Shown here piece after piece: positions 7,713 through 16,851 of a stretch of DNA of 64,000 nt. Each line of letters begins with the position of its first letter. The stretch's first letter is position 1. This stretch comes from CAYSYM01 sp964435115. Its GTDB lineage: Bacteria > Chloroflexota > UBA6077 > CF-72. The DNA lies in NCBI GenBank assembly GCA_964435115.1, contig CAYSYM010000004.1, positions 54,379 through 118,378 of the forward strand, in the 5' to 3' direction. Position numbers and translations under genes: made by a program. Under the pieces are notes generated by a model. The model worked only from the letters and a program-made list of their open reading frames with translations, made no database searches and was not told the origin of the DNA.

Positions 7713-8924
7713 GTGGTCCAACGATGCGTCCGGGCGCTCCTCCCGGGTGTGTTGCTGCTCGGGTCGCTCGCCGATACGCCGGCGGTAGGTGCTCAGACTG
7801 CGTCGGTGGAGCTGGCTCTCGTGGCCAGTGGACTCAGGGAGCCCCTCTACGTCACCCACGCTGACGACGGGAGCGGTCGCCTCTTCGTGGTGGAGCGACG
7901 CGGGCTCGTCAAGGTCGTGGTGAACGGCCAGGTGCAGCCGGAGCCGTTCCTGGACCTCACCGAGCTCGTGGCGTGGAGCGGAGAGGAGCAAGGCCTGCTG
8001 GGGTTGGCGTTCCACCCCCAGTACGCCGCCAACGGCCTCTTCTACGTCTACTACACGGGGAAAGATCGCACCGTCACGCTGGCTCGCTACCGCGTCTCCG
8101 ACACGAACCCCGGCCAGGCTGACCCGGAATCCGCGGCGACGCTGTTCGCGGTCCGCAAGGAGGACGCGGCGCACAACGGCGGGATGCTGGCGTTCGGCCC
8201 GGACGGGTTCCTCTACGTGGGGGCGGGCGACGACGCCGACGGGGCGAACTCCCAGGACCCGGGCACGCTCTTCGGCAAGCTGCTGCGCCTGGACGTGGAT
8301 CGCGGCGACCCGTACGTCATCCCGGCGACCAATCCGTTCGTGAGCCGCGCGGACGCGCGGCCCGAAGTGTGGGCGATGGGGCTGCGGAACCCGTGGCGCT
8401 TCAGCTTCGACCCCGCGACTGGCAACCTGTGGATCGGAGACGTGGGCGAGGCGGAGCGTGAGGAGATCAACCTCCAGCCCGCGGACAGCCCTGGCGGTGA
8501 GAACTATGGCTGGCCGATCCTGGAAGGCCTCCGCTGCAACCTCGAGCGCGGGTGCGACCAGGCGAGCCTGGCAGGCCTCACCCCGCCGCTGTACGAATAC
8601 GACCACGCCGGCGGCGCCAACTGCTCCGTGATCTCCGGCTACGTCTATCGGGGCGCGGCGGTCCCCGCGCTCACTGGCAGCTACCTCTTCTCAGACCTGT
8701 GCTCGGGCGTGCTGGGCGCCCTGCGGCCGAACGGCGACGGGCCGTGGACGCGAATCGACTTCGCCTACACGCCGATGGCGGTCTCGTCCTGGGGGGAAGA
8801 CGAGGCGGGCGAGCTGTACGTGGTGGACATCGAAGGGGGCAGTGTGTACCGCGTCGCCGGCGCGACGCTCCCGCCATCTGAGCCGTTCCCCGGCGCCAGC
8901 GAAGCGGTGCGCGCTGCCGCCTGA
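7713..8924 (+). CDS. PQQ-dependent sugar dehydrogenase-like protein (GSDH family), secreted
   Basis: 403 aa, six-bladed beta-propeller of the glucose/sorbosone dehydrogenase family (PF07995), which oxidises aldoses or aldehydes outside the membrane with pyrroloquinoline quinone. The N-terminus is a signal peptide (about 1-27, ending VGAQ). Family signatures visible are GLREPLYVTHADDGSGRLFVVE, AHNGGMLAFGPDGFLYVGAGD and MGLRNPWRFSFDPATG. Cysteines in the C-terminal third (RCNLERGCDQ, ANCSV, DLCSG) may form disulfides. The GTG start has no clear ribosome site. No PQQ synthesis genes are nearby, so cofactor and substrate are family inferences. Confidence 0.82.
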   Translation: MVQRCVRALLPGVLLLGSLADTPAVGAQTASVELALVASGLREPLYVTHADDGSGRLFVVERRGLVKVVVNGQVQPEPFLDLTELVAWSGEEQGLLGLAFHPQYAANGLFYVYYTGKDRTVTLARYRVSDTNPGQADPESAATLFAVRKEDAAHNGGMLAFGPDGFLYVGAGDDADGANSQDPGTLFGKLLRLDVDRGDPYVIPATNPFVSRADARPEVWAMGLRNPWRFSFDPATGNLWIGDVGEAEREEINLQPADSPGGENYGWPILEGLRCNLERGCDQASLAGLTPPLYEYDHAGGANCSVISGYVYRGAAVPALTGSYLFSDLCSGVLGALRPNGDGPWTRIDFAYTPMAVSSWGEDEAGELYVVDIEGGSVYRVAGATLPPSEPFPGASEAVRAAA

Positions 8925-8927
8925 CGG

Positions 8928-9662
8928 GTGCGTGTGCCCCTGCGGACCGGCGTGGCCCGCTCGCGCGGGCGGACCGGGCTGCTGGCGCTCGCGCTGGCGG
9001 CGGCGGCGGTGCTCGGCTCCCCGGTTGGCGTCGTCCGGTCGCAGGGGATGGGCGGCACGTGGCAGGCCGGCCCCGGTGCCACCGGGCCGAGCGCGGTCGT
9101 CGGACTGGTCGAGGTTCCTGCGATCGCGACGCGGGTCACGGCGGGTGAGTCGTTCGACATCTCGGGGTGGGTGGTCGACACGACAGCCGAGGGATGGGCG
9201 GGGGTCGATGAGGTGCGGGTCTACGACGGGCTCATGGAGGGAGGCGGCACACTGCTCGCCCGCGGGGTCGTCGCGCTGGATCGTCCGGACGTGGCCGCTC
9301 GCCTCGGCAACCCTTCCTGGAGTGCCTCCGGGTTCCGTGCCACGGTTCCCACCCCGGGCGTTGGCCCGGGGACCACCCCACTCCTGGTCTACGTTCGGAC
9401 GCCCGATAGAGGGTGGTGGTTCATCCCGCTCAGCGTGAACGCGGTCCGTCGAGCGGAGCCGCGTGAAGCACGCTGGCGGCCCGGGGTGCTCGCGCTTGGC
9501 TCTGTCCTGGTCGCGCAGACCGCGCTCGGACCCATCATCGCCACGGTCTGGCCGCGACTCCAGAAGCGCTACCTGGCCTCCTGGGGGACGTTGACCCTGC
9601 TCCAGGCGATCCTGGCGCTCGCGGGTGTCGGCGCCATCGCCCTGTTCGGGAGGATGCGGTGA
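8928..9662 (+). CDS. Hypothetical secreted/membrane protein with Ig-like ectodomain
   Basis: 244 aa, not recognised. It has an N-terminal signal or anchor (about 17-37), then a beta-rich extracellular part starting VTAGESFDISGWVVD (a pattern seen in bacterial Ig-like domains) and ending LVYVRTPDRGWWFIPLSV. Two C-terminal membrane segments follow (about 178-200 and 218-240). It starts 3 nt after the sugar dehydrogenase gene and ends in a GTGA overlap with the next glycosyltransferase, so all three are probably one operon. A cell-surface role is inferred from context only. Confidence 0.6.
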   Translation: MRVPLRTGVARSRGRTGLLALALAAAAVLGSPVGVVRSQGMGGTWQAGPGATGPSAVVGLVEVPAIATRVTAGESFDISGWVVDTTAEGWAGVDEVRVYDGLMEGGGTLLARGVVALDRPDVAARLGNPSWSASGFRATVPTPGVGPGTTPLLVYVRTPDRGWWFIPLSVNAVRRAEPREARWRPGVLALGSVLVAQTALGPIIATVWPRLQKRYLASWGTLTLLQAILALAGVGAIALFGRMR

Positions 9663-11524
9663 CCGTGGCGGCGCGAGAGCGCTCCGCCGTCGCGCCGTCG
9701 GACGGGGCGCCTGAGGGGCGCCATCGCCTCGAGTCGGCGGCGCGCTGGGTGCTGGTGGCGATCGGCGCGGTCGCGGCCGGTGGAGCGCTCTACCTGGCCA
9801 GCCTCGCCGTCGCGCTCGAGGCAGGTGCGCTCCTCGGCTTCCTGCTCGGTGTGGAGGCTGAGCGCGTCGCGAGCGTGGAGATGGCGTACGTCGCGGCCGC
9901 CACGGCCCTCGCCAGCCTGTTCCTTGGCGGCGTGTGGGTGACCTACCGCTGCCCCCGTCGGGCCATCTGGTCGCTCCCGCGCATCGCTGAAGCGCTGAGC
10001 ACCCCACGCGCCAGCGCAATCATCATCGGGCTCGGGCTGATTGGCTACCTCGCCTACGGCCGGCTCGTGTTTCTGTACTACCGCATCGCCGGGGGCGTCG
10101 ACGAGGGCATGTACCTCGTGGCGGCCCGCGAGGCGCTGGGGGGTAAGCTCCCGTACCGCGACTTCCCCTCGATCCAGGGGCCGCTGTACCCCTACCTTCT
10201 GGGCCTTATCTTGGGTCCGTTCTCGTTCGACGAGCGGGCCGCTCGCCTCTTCGCCATCGGCGTGGTCGCGCTGACGCTGCTCGTCGTGGCGGCGGCCGCT
10301 ACCCGCTTCGCCGGCCGGCTCGGCGGCGTGCTCGCGTTCCTGCTGCTGCTCACCAACCTCGACTTCGTTACCGAGCAATCCTCTGGCGTCCAGCCCTCCG
10401 GTCCCACCGGGAGCCTGCTGGTCGCCCTCGCGGCTCTCGCGTTCGCGGGCAACCGGCCGGTGCTCGCCATCGTCCCGCTCGGGATCGCCGCGGGCACGCG
10501 CGTGCTGTTCGCGCCTCTGGCGGTGCTCGCCGTGCTCGTCGCGGCTCTCTGGCGGCGAGACGCACGCCGCCCGCTGGCCGTCGGCATCGTGCTGGCGCTC
10601 CTCACCTTCGGACCCTTCCTCGTGGCCGCCCCCCGCGCGTTCTGGTTCGATACGGTCGGCTACCAGAGCCAGCGGGCCGCCATCGCGACCCGCCTGGATG
10701 GCGGCCTTCCGGACACCCTCCGCACGCGCCTGGCGGGCATCCGCTCCGGTGCCCTCGCCGAGCTCGGCGCCTACTGGCCGCTGCTGGCCGGGCTGGGCGT
10801 CTCCACCTTGCTGCTGAGCTGGGCCCGAGCGCGCGAGCGGCTGGGGCAACGCCGCACCCTCACGCTGGGGTTCCTCGTTACGGGCACGGGGGCGATGTTC
10901 CTGGTCGACCTCCTGCCGGACCCGTTCAACCCGCGCTACCCTGTCCCGCAGCTCCCTCTGGCCGCAGTCGCCGGGGGCTCAGCGCTCGCCTGGCTGATCC
11001 ACGAGGCAGACTCGCCGGGTACGCGCTCCCTGGCTGCGGTCGTCGCGGCGAGCCTCCTGCTCGCCAACCCGTTCGTGGCCAGCCGCGAGGCGGCCGGCAG
11101 CCCCAACTTCGTGGAGACGTACCGCCCGAGACCACCCGTGGAAGCGCTCGACGAGGTCGCTGCCTTCGTACGCGCCGTGACCCCGGAGGACGGGGTGCTC
11201 ATCACGCTCGAGACGCCCATCGCCAGCCAGGCCCGACGTCCCCTCTGGCCGGGGCTCGAGCTGGCCTCCTGGGGCGTGCTCAGCCTCCCGGACGACGACG
11301 CCCGGGCGGTGGGCATGACGACGCCAGGCCTCCTTGCGGAGGCGATTGAGAGCCGCCAGGCCTCGGCGGTCATCGCCAGCGATCGGTACACCTGGGAGCT
11401 GCCGCGGCTGCCCAACAGGGAGCGCATCCAGCGCGCGCTGAAGGACGGCTATCGACTGGCGCAAGAGTTTCCCGACGTGTCGGACTGGGGCACTGTGCGG
11501 GTCTTCCTCCCTGCCGGCGGGTGA
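9659..11524 (+). CDS. Membrane glycosyltransferase, GT39/ArnT-like (PMT superfamily)
   Basis: 621 aa polytopic protein with about 11 hydrophobic helices and a C-terminal soluble domain (about 480-621). GT-C enzymes of this type move sugars from polyprenyl-phosphate donors to lipids or proteins outside the membrane. The first large loop holds the acidic motif VDEGMYLVAAREALGGKLPYRD, comparable to the D-E/D-D catalytic site of the PMT superfamily. It begins with GTG overlapping the previous stop (GTGA). No acceptor can be assigned. Confidence 0.75.
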   Translation: MTVAARERSAVAPSDGAPEGRHRLESAARWVLVAIGAVAAGGALYLASLAVALEAGALLGFLLGVEAERVASVEMAYVAAATALASLFLGGVWVTYRCPRRAIWSLPRIAEALSTPRASAIIIGLGLIGYLAYGRLVFLYYRIAGGVDEGMYLVAAREALGGKLPYRDFPSIQGPLYPYLLGLILGPFSFDERAARLFAIGVVALTLLVVAAAATRFAGRLGGVLAFLLLLTNLDFVTEQSSGVQPSGPTGSLLVALAALAFAGNRPVLAIVPLGIAAGTRVLFAPLAVLAVLVAALWRRDARRPLAVGIVLALLTFGPFLVAAPRAFWFDTVGYQSQRAAIATRLDGGLPDTLRTRLAGIRSGALAELGAYWPLLAGLGVSTLLLSWARARERLGQRRTLTLGFLVTGTGAMFLVDLLPDPFNPRYPVPQLPLAAVAGGSALAWLIHEADSPGTRSLAAVVAASLLLANPFVASREAAGSPNFVETYRPRPPVEALDEVAAFVRAVTPEDGVLITLETPIASQARRPLWPGLELASWGVLSLPDDDARAVGMTTPGLLAEAIESRQASAVIASDRYTWELPRLPNRERIQRALKDGYRLAQEFPDVSDWGTVRVFLPAGG

Positions 11525-11746
11525 TGGAGCGCGCCGCATCACTCCGACATCGAGCACGATCAAAGGCTTCGGGTTCCAGGCAAGGCAGTGAGAGGACTCG
11601 CAGGTGTCTCGACACGCCGGTGAGAAGATGGCCGAGCACGCCAGTCCAGAAGCGCTGGCCCGCGCTCGGCGGCGCTGACGTCCTTCAGCCCGCCCCCGGC
11701 TGGACCCCTCCGCGAAGGCCGACACCTGCTCGACGCCCGCCACGCG

Positions 11747-13291
11747 TCACTTCCGGACGACACGGTAGCCCGTCGCCGCGAGCGGGCGCTCGCCACGACC
11801 CGGGGCAGGAGGGTCCGATGCCGCCCCTGCGCCTGAGAGCGGCGGGCTCGCCGGGGCAGGCGGCATAACAGCCAGGTAGAGCACGGCGTCCCCGGCGAAC
11901 GGGGCGGTGAGGCTCGTGCGTGCCCCCCCGGCCACCGTTCCACCGGCCACAGTCTCGCCCGAGGTCGGGTTGAACCATTCGACGGAGTATGGGCCGGCTC
12001 CGGCGCTGAGGTCGACTGCCACCGAGCCGCCGTTGGGCAGGTAGACCAGGTACTCGGAGCCCGGATTGGCGAGCGCGTACCCGGTCGAGGCCAGATCACC
12101 GCGCGGCAGCGCGGCGGCCAGGTCCAGCCGCTCGGCGTACCGGCGGGTGTACCCCATGTTGCGCAGCACCGGCTCCCACCTGGGGTTCCAGCCGCGGGTC
12201 CCCAGCAGGCTGCCATCGTACGGGTCCATGAAGATCGGGTTGTTCCCGCGCAGGAAGCTCTTCCAGACCCAGGCCTGGTCCCCGCCAACGCCCCAGAGGT
12301 GGTCGGTGTCCAGGATGGTCACCTTGCGGCCGTCCGCCGCGGGCGGGTCGTTGTTATAGACGCCGTCGAAGCCAGGCGCGATGACCTCCGCGGGGCTGTC
12401 CCAGAGCGGCGCGTTGATATCGGGCACAGACATCCAGACCGGATGCTGCTTCGGCTTGTCCCGTTCGTAGGCGTGGATGAGATCGATGATCGAGTACTGC
12501 CACTCCGCGCTCAGCCGGTACCCCTCGTTGTCGATCTCAAACATGACGTTGTCCAGGTCGTTGACAGTGTCGACCACCTTCCGGACATACGCCTCCTGGT
12601 AGGGGATCGCGCCCGGGCTGAGCCGCCGCTGCAGCTCCCCCCCGATCCCGTCGTTGTTCGGGTCTCCGTCGACGCCGTTCACGTTGTTCTGTCGGTTGAA
12701 GGGGTGGCGCACCCACGGATCGCCGATCTCCGGCGAGCGGAGGTCCTGGATGCTGAACTTATTGAAGAGCATGATCGACACGTAGATCCCCCGCTCCCCG
12801 GCGGCGATCACCCTGGTCCGCAGGCGGTCGAAGTACTCCGGGTTGAACTGCGCCAGGTCGAATCGCGGGCCGCGGTCGAGCGCGATGCCCGGGCCAGTGC
12901 GCACGAACGGCAGGGGGCTCACCGGCACGTTGGAGCCCCGGCCCCACTGGGACTGCTCCCACACCCAGAGGCGGATGAAGTTGTGGTTGTAGCGGCCCAG
13001 GTAGTCCAGGTAGGCGTTGAAGTCGAAGGGCGAGTCGCCGATATCCTGGAAGTTGTTCCAGGTGTGCGCGCCCGTCAGGTACACCGGCTTGCCGGACGGG
13101 TCCACAAGGTAGCGGCTGCCGGGCACCTGGCGGAGGAGCGGGGGCGACCACGCCGTCTGAGCGGCGCCTTCGGGGCTGCCACTCGCGCCGGCGGCCCCGG
13201 GCGTGAGGGCCAGTCCGGCCGCGAAGAGGGCCAGCAGCGGCAGCAGGCGTAGCGCGGTGCGCCCCGGCGCGGGGCCTCTCGGTGCGCGCAT
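11747..13291 (-). CDS. Secreted glycoside hydrolase-like protein with C-terminal beta domain
   Basis: 514 aa. The ATG at 13291 gives a clean signal peptide (hydrophobic 11-30, cut near GAAGASG); the longer upstream open frame is low-complexity and unlikely to be translated. The central part looks like a (beta/alpha)8 hydrolase of the DUF4038/cellulase-like type. It has YLTGAHTWNNFQDIG, FIRLWVWEQSQW and the acid/base-like MFEIDNEGY. The C-terminal portion (SEYLVYLPNGGSVAVDLS...VEWFNPTSGE) resembles the collagenase-type collagen-binding domain that often follows DUF4038. The substrate is unknown; cleavage of a surface or external polysaccharide fits the neighbouring glycosyltransferases. Confidence 0.72.
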   Translation of the reverse strand: MRAPRGPAPGRTALRLLPLLALFAAGLALTPGAAGASGSPEGAAQTAWSPPLLRQVPGSRYLVDPSGKPVYLTGAHTWNNFQDIGDSPFDFNAYLDYLGRYNHNFIRLWVWEQSQWGRGSNVPVSPLPFVRTGPGIALDRGPRFDLAQFNPEYFDRLRTRVIAAGERGIYVSIMLFNKFSIQDLRSPEIGDPWVRHPFNRQNNVNGVDGDPNNDGIGGELQRRLSPGAIPYQEAYVRKVVDTVNDLDNVMFEIDNEGYRLSAEWQYSIIDLIHAYERDKPKQHPVWMSVPDINAPLWDSPAEVIAPGFDGVYNNDPPAADGRKVTILDTDHLWGVGGDQAWVWKSFLRGNNPIFMDPYDGSLLGTRGWNPRWEPVLRNMGYTRRYAERLDLAAALPRGDLASTGYALANPGSEYLVYLPNGGSVAVDLSAGAGPYSVEWFNPTSGETVAGGTVAGGARTSLTAPFAGDAVLYLAVMPPAPASPPLSGAGAASDPPAPGRGERPLAATGYRVVRK

Positions 13292-13677
13292 CGCCCCCCA
13301 GGTGAGCCGGGCTTGCCTCGCGCCGGGGTGTGGTGGAGGGTTCCGCATGCGGCCAGACTTGTGGTGAACGGGCAGGGGAGCCTGCCCACCTGTCCAGGCT
13401 AGCCGAGCCGGACGGCGCGGGCGTTGCTCCGCGGTGGTGAATCGGTGGAGGAGTGGTTGAAGGAGCGCACGGGTGCCAGGCAGGGAGGGCGCCGGATCTC
13501 GCGACGCGGGCGGGCTGGCCTCCCCGGAGCGAGCTGCCTGGCGCCCGCCAGGCAGGCACGGCGGGAGCGCGGTCTCACCGCCGGCGGCGCCTGCGGGGCG
13601 TTCCGGGCTGCCGCAACGTTCTCGTAACCATGAGGCCATGCCGGTGTCAACGTGGCGCGGGCAGCATGGAGGTGCTC
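13292..13677. other. Divergent intergenic region between glycosidase-like gene and GT2 gene
   Basis: 386 nt without a credible gene; the open frames here are low-complexity Arg/Ala/Gly runs. It should contain the promoters of both flanking divergent genes. The only structure I see is the inverted repeat at 13534-13555 and, at the right end, a good GGAGGT ribosome site for the GT2 gene. Confidence 0.5.
13534..13555. repeat. Perfect inverted repeat CTGCCTGGCG-CC-CGCCAGGCAG
   Basis: 10-bp arms with a 2-bp spacer, placed in the divergent promoter region about 125 nt before the GT2 start. The dyad symmetry and position suit a dimeric regulator site or a hairpin. No other copy with both arms was noticed nearby. 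Confidence 0.4.
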
Positions 13678-14763
13678 ATGATCCACCTATCCCCACAGAC
13701 GCTGCACCACGCCGCTCGTCGAGAGCCGCTCGTCTCGGTCGTTATCCCGTCCTACAACACGGCGCCCTACCTGGAACGAGCCGTACGCTCGGCCCTGGCC
13801 CAGACCATGGCCGACCTGGAGGTCATCGTCGTCGACGACGCCTCGAGCGACGCCAGCGTGGAGGTCGCGCGCCGCCTCGCACGCTCCGACCCGCGGGTGC
13901 GCGTGCTCGCCCGCACCCGCAACCGTGGCGTCTCGGCGACGCAGAACCGTGGTATGCGGGAAGCCCGCGGGGAGTGGATCGGCCTGCTGCACGCCGACGA
14001 CGTGTGGCTGCCGGAACGGCTGGAGCGCCTGCTGGCGGTGGCTGACGGAGCCGACACCGTGTCGGACGACGTCTACCGTATCCACCCGGCGGCAGGGCGA
14101 GGTTACAGCTGCCTGCGCGGGCGCTGGTACCGCCCGCTGTTCCTGGCCGAGCCCTGCTGGCTGACACCGCATGACCTGGTGCGCCACCACCTGGGGGTGC
14201 TGAAGCCGCTGTTCCGGCGGACGTTCGTCCAGCGCCACCAACTCGCGTACAACCCGCGCCTGGCGGCCCTGGAAGACTTCCACTTCTACCTCCAGGGCCT
14301 GCTGGCCGGCGCGCAGTGGCGCCAGGTCCCCGAGGCCTACTACCTGTGGTACGTGCGCGCGGATGCGGCGACCTCCATCGTCTGGGAGCTTTTCGAACGT
14401 GACGACGTGCTGGGCCAGACACGAGCGCTCCTCGGCGATCCCCGCATCCGCCGCGATCCGCGCCTCGTCGCGCTGCTCGAAGCCTTCATCGAGGAGGACC
14501 GGGTCAACGTGCACATTGGCGCGATCAAGCGGCGCCTGCGGCGCGGGCAGCTCCGCGCCGCCCTGGGCGCGCTGCTGGGGCGGCCGACTGATGTGCCCGC
14601 CGTCGTGAGCCTGGTGGCCAAGCACCTCTACGCCGGCGCGCACTGGCGGTGGACGGGCTTCCGGATGGACCGGGGCGTGGCGAGCCGGACGGCTCGGCGC
14701 GGCTTCCCCGCCGGGTTCGACCCGGGGATGCCGAGGCTGCGGCGGGCTGCCGGGTCCTCCTGA
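13678..14763 (+). CDS. Glycosyltransferase family 2 protein
   Basis: 361 aa GT-A fold enzyme. The ATG at 13678 is chosen because GGAGGT lies 5 nt upstream. The N-terminal half carries the family core: VSVVIPSYNTAPYLERAVRS, IVVDDASSDAS (nucleotide-sugar binding), NRGVSATQNRGM and the DxD-like metal site LLHADDVW. The C-terminal half is less conserved and contains DFHFYLQGLLAG, typical of the acceptor region. It probably adds a sugar to a surface glycan. The sugar and acceptor cannot be told. Confidence 0.85.
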   Translation: MIHLSPQTLHHAARREPLVSVVIPSYNTAPYLERAVRSALAQTMADLEVIVVDDASSDASVEVARRLARSDPRVRVLARTRNRGVSATQNRGMREARGEWIGLLHADDVWLPERLERLLAVADGADTVSDDVYRIHPAAGRGYSCLRGRWYRPLFLAEPCWLTPHDLVRHHLGVLKPLFRRTFVQRHQLAYNPRLAALEDFHFYLQGLLAGAQWRQVPEAYYLWYVRADAATSIVWELFERDDVLGQTRALLGDPRIRRDPRLVALLEAFIEEDRVNVHIGAIKRRLRRGQLRAALGALLGRPTDVPAVVSLVAKHLYAGAHWRWTGFRMDRGVASRTARRGFPAGFDPGMPRLRRAAGSS

Positions 14764-14963
14764 CGGCGGCCCTGCGCCTACGCCCGCCGCCTCCCAGCGC
14801 CGGGCACCTTCCCGGCGCGCAGGCTGGAGGTCGGCAGGTGTGTCGCGCGCCAGGCGAGAGCGGACCTCAGCCGCTGGGGCCGACCAGCTCAGCCCGCTCG
14901 GGGTGCACCCGCAGGCTGGCCGTTCTTGACGCTCCCGGCTGGCTCGATTACCTTGCGCGTGCT

Positions 14964-15875
14964 GTGATCGTCTGGCTGCACGTCGTCGCGACCTTCCTGA
15001 TGCGTTTCGTCCCGGTGCGCGTGGCGCACCGACTGGTGACCTTGGGAACACCGCTGGTGCTCCTGTTCGCGCGTGGGCACGTGGAGCGGGCCACCAGCAA
15101 CATGCGGCAGGTCCTTGGGCCCGCTCCGGACCCGGGGGAGGTGCGTCGCCTGACCAGGGCGGTCTTCGTCAACTACGCCAAGTACATGGTCGACCTGGTG
15201 CGGCTGCCGAGCATCGACCCGGGCGAGCTGCTCGAAGAGGTCAGGCTGGTCGGCTGGGAGCGCGTGGAGGAGGCGTTCGCCACCGGCCGGGGCGTCATCT
15301 TCGCCACCGGGCACGTGGGAAGCTGGGACCTCGCCGGCGCGGCCGTGGCAGCCCGCGGGCTGCCAGTGAATGCCCTGGTCGAGACGCTGACGCCGGCGCG
15401 GTGGAACGAGCGCGTCCAGCGCATCCGCGAGCGCATGGGCATGAGTGCCATCCCCGTCGAGTCCGGCCTGCGCGACATGCTGGCCGCGCTGCGGCGCAAG
15501 GAAGCGCTGGCGATCCTAGTGGATCGCCCGCTGGTGGACGAAGGGGTTCCGGTGACCTTCTTCGGGCGCGAGACCCGCGTTCCCGGCGGCGCCGCCACGC
15601 TCGCCCTGCGCACGGGCGCCACCGTGGTGCCCGCGGCGCTCCTGCGGAACCCGGAGGGCCCCGGCTACGTGGCGCACATTGGCGAGCCGATCAGCGCCGG
15701 CGAAAATGGACGCTCGTCCAGCGACATCCAGGACCTCACCCAGCGGATCATGACCTGGTTGGAGGAGCTGATCCGGCGCCACCCGGACCAGTGGTACATG
15801 TTCCGCCAGATGTGGCCGAGCGTCCCGGAGCCGGCACAGCCGGCGCTTGCCACCGTGGAGGCGGTCGGAAGCTGA
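14964..15875 (+). CDS. Lysophospholipid/PIM-type acyltransferase (LpxL/HtrB/PatA family), copy 1
   Basis: About 303 aa, membrane-associated acyltransferase of PF03279, the family that includes lipid A acyltransferases and mycobacterial PatA. The catalytic H-x4-D is intact in FATGHVGSWDLAG. Further family features are LVDRPLVDEGVPVTFFGRE and the C-terminal HPDQWYMFRQMW. The open frame extends further left, but the N-terminal membrane helix starts around VIVWLHVVATFLMRF, so the GTG at 14964 is the working start; no ribosome site decides it. It is followed by a paralogue and PimA and PIP-synthase homologues, so acylation of a phosphatidylinositol mannoside-like lipid is the best guess. Confidence 0.8.
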   Translation: MIVWLHVVATFLMRFVPVRVAHRLVTLGTPLVLLFARGHVERATSNMRQVLGPAPDPGEVRRLTRAVFVNYAKYMVDLVRLPSIDPGELLEEVRLVGWERVEEAFATGRGVIFATGHVGSWDLAGAAVAARGLPVNALVETLTPARWNERVQRIRERMGMSAIPVESGLRDMLAALRRKEALAILVDRPLVDEGVPVTFFGRETRVPGGAATLALRTGATVVPAALLRNPEGPGYVAHIGEPISAGENGRSSSDIQDLTQRIMTWLEELIRRHPDQWYMFRQMWPSVPEPAQPALATVEAVGS

Positions 15876-15966
15876 GCCGGCGCCAGGGCGCGGGCACGGC
15901 CGAGCTGGACGTGGCACACGAGGCGGCGACCCGGGCGCAGGCGCCCGGTAGCGCTAGCTGGCAGCG

Positions 15967-16851
15967 GTGAGAGCCCGCCTCCTGCTCTGGCTGCTGCGGG
16001 CAGCGGCCCGGGCGACGCGGCTGGTATCGCGCACCTCGGCCGAGCCGCTCTGCCGTGCGGCCGGCACGCTGTGGTACCTGGCTGCGCCGCGCAGCCGGGC
16101 CGCGGTGCGATCGAACCTGCACCACGTCCTGGGGCGCGAGCCGAGCGCCCGCTCCGTCCGTGAGGTGTTTCAGCATGGCATGCTCAACTACTGGGACACG
16201 CTGGCCATTCCCCAGTTCAGCGCCGCGGAGGTTCTGGCGCTCGTGGACGCGGAGGGCTGGGAGCACTTGGACGCCGCGCTGGCCGAGGGCCGGGGCGCGA
16301 TCCTGGCGGGCGCCCACCTGAGCAGCGTGGCGTTGGCGGGCCAGGCGGTGGCGGCGCGCGGCTACCCGATGGTGGGCGTGGTCGAACCGCTCGATCCACC
16401 CGAGCTGCTCGCCTTCTTCACGTCGCTGCGCGGGGCTCAGGGGGTGCGCCTGCTGCCGGCCAGCCCCCAGGCGATGCGCGCGCTGCTGCTGGCGCTCCGA
16501 CGTAACGAGGTCCTGGGGCTGGTGACGGACCGTGACGTGCTGGGGAGAGGCCTGTCGGTGGAGTTCTTCGGGCGGGCGACCACCTTTGCGAGTGGCGCGG
16601 CGGCGCTCGCCGTCCGGACCGGCGCGCCGATCCTGCCAGCGGTAGCGGTGCGTGTCGAGCGGGGGCGCTTCCGGGCGTGGATCGAGCCGCCGCTGCCCGT
16701 CCCGCGTACCGGCGACCCCAGGGAGGACGAGCGGCAACTCACGCAAGCGGTGGCGAGACACCTGGAGTACCATATCAGCAAGCACCCGGAGCAGTGGACG
16801 GTCTTTCAGCGGCGCTGGCCGCCCGCGTGCCGGCCGGTGCTGGAACGATGA
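15967..16851 (+). CDS. LpxL/PatA-family acyltransferase paralogue lacking the catalytic Asp, copy 2
   Basis: 294 aa, same PF03279 family as its upstream neighbour and alignable along its length (EGRGAILAGAHLSSVALAG against TGRGVIFATGHVGSWDLAG). The H-x4-D motif reads H-L-S-S-V-A, so the conserved Asp is replaced by Ala. The C-terminal HPEQWTVFQRRW is conserved. It starts with GTG 91 nt after copy 1 and overlaps the PimA-like gene (ATGA). It could be a catalytically altered enzyme, a non-catalytic partner of copy 1, or use another residue as the charge relay. Confidence 0.75.
   Translation: MRARLLLWLLRAAARATRLVSRTSAEPLCRAAGTLWYLAAPRSRAAVRSNLHHVLGREPSARSVREVFQHGMLNYWDTLAIPQFSAAEVLALVDAEGWEHLDAALAEGRGAILAGAHLSSVALAGQAVAARGYPMVGVVEPLDPPELLAFFTSLRGAQGVRLLPASPQAMRALLLALRRNEVLGLVTDRDVLGRGLSVEFFGRATTFASGAAALAVRTGAPILPAVAVRVERGRFRAWIEPPLPVPRTGDPREDERQLTQAVARHLEYHISKHPEQWTVFQRRWPPACRPVLER

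Noticed and set aside
7713..8924. Complete PQQ-linked operon
   Set aside because: No pqq biosynthesis genes occur around the sugar dehydrogenase, so only the family name is given.
13453..13677. N-terminal extension of the GT2 protein
   Set aside because: The extension is Arg/Gly-rich noise and the GGAGGT site marks the ATG at 13678.
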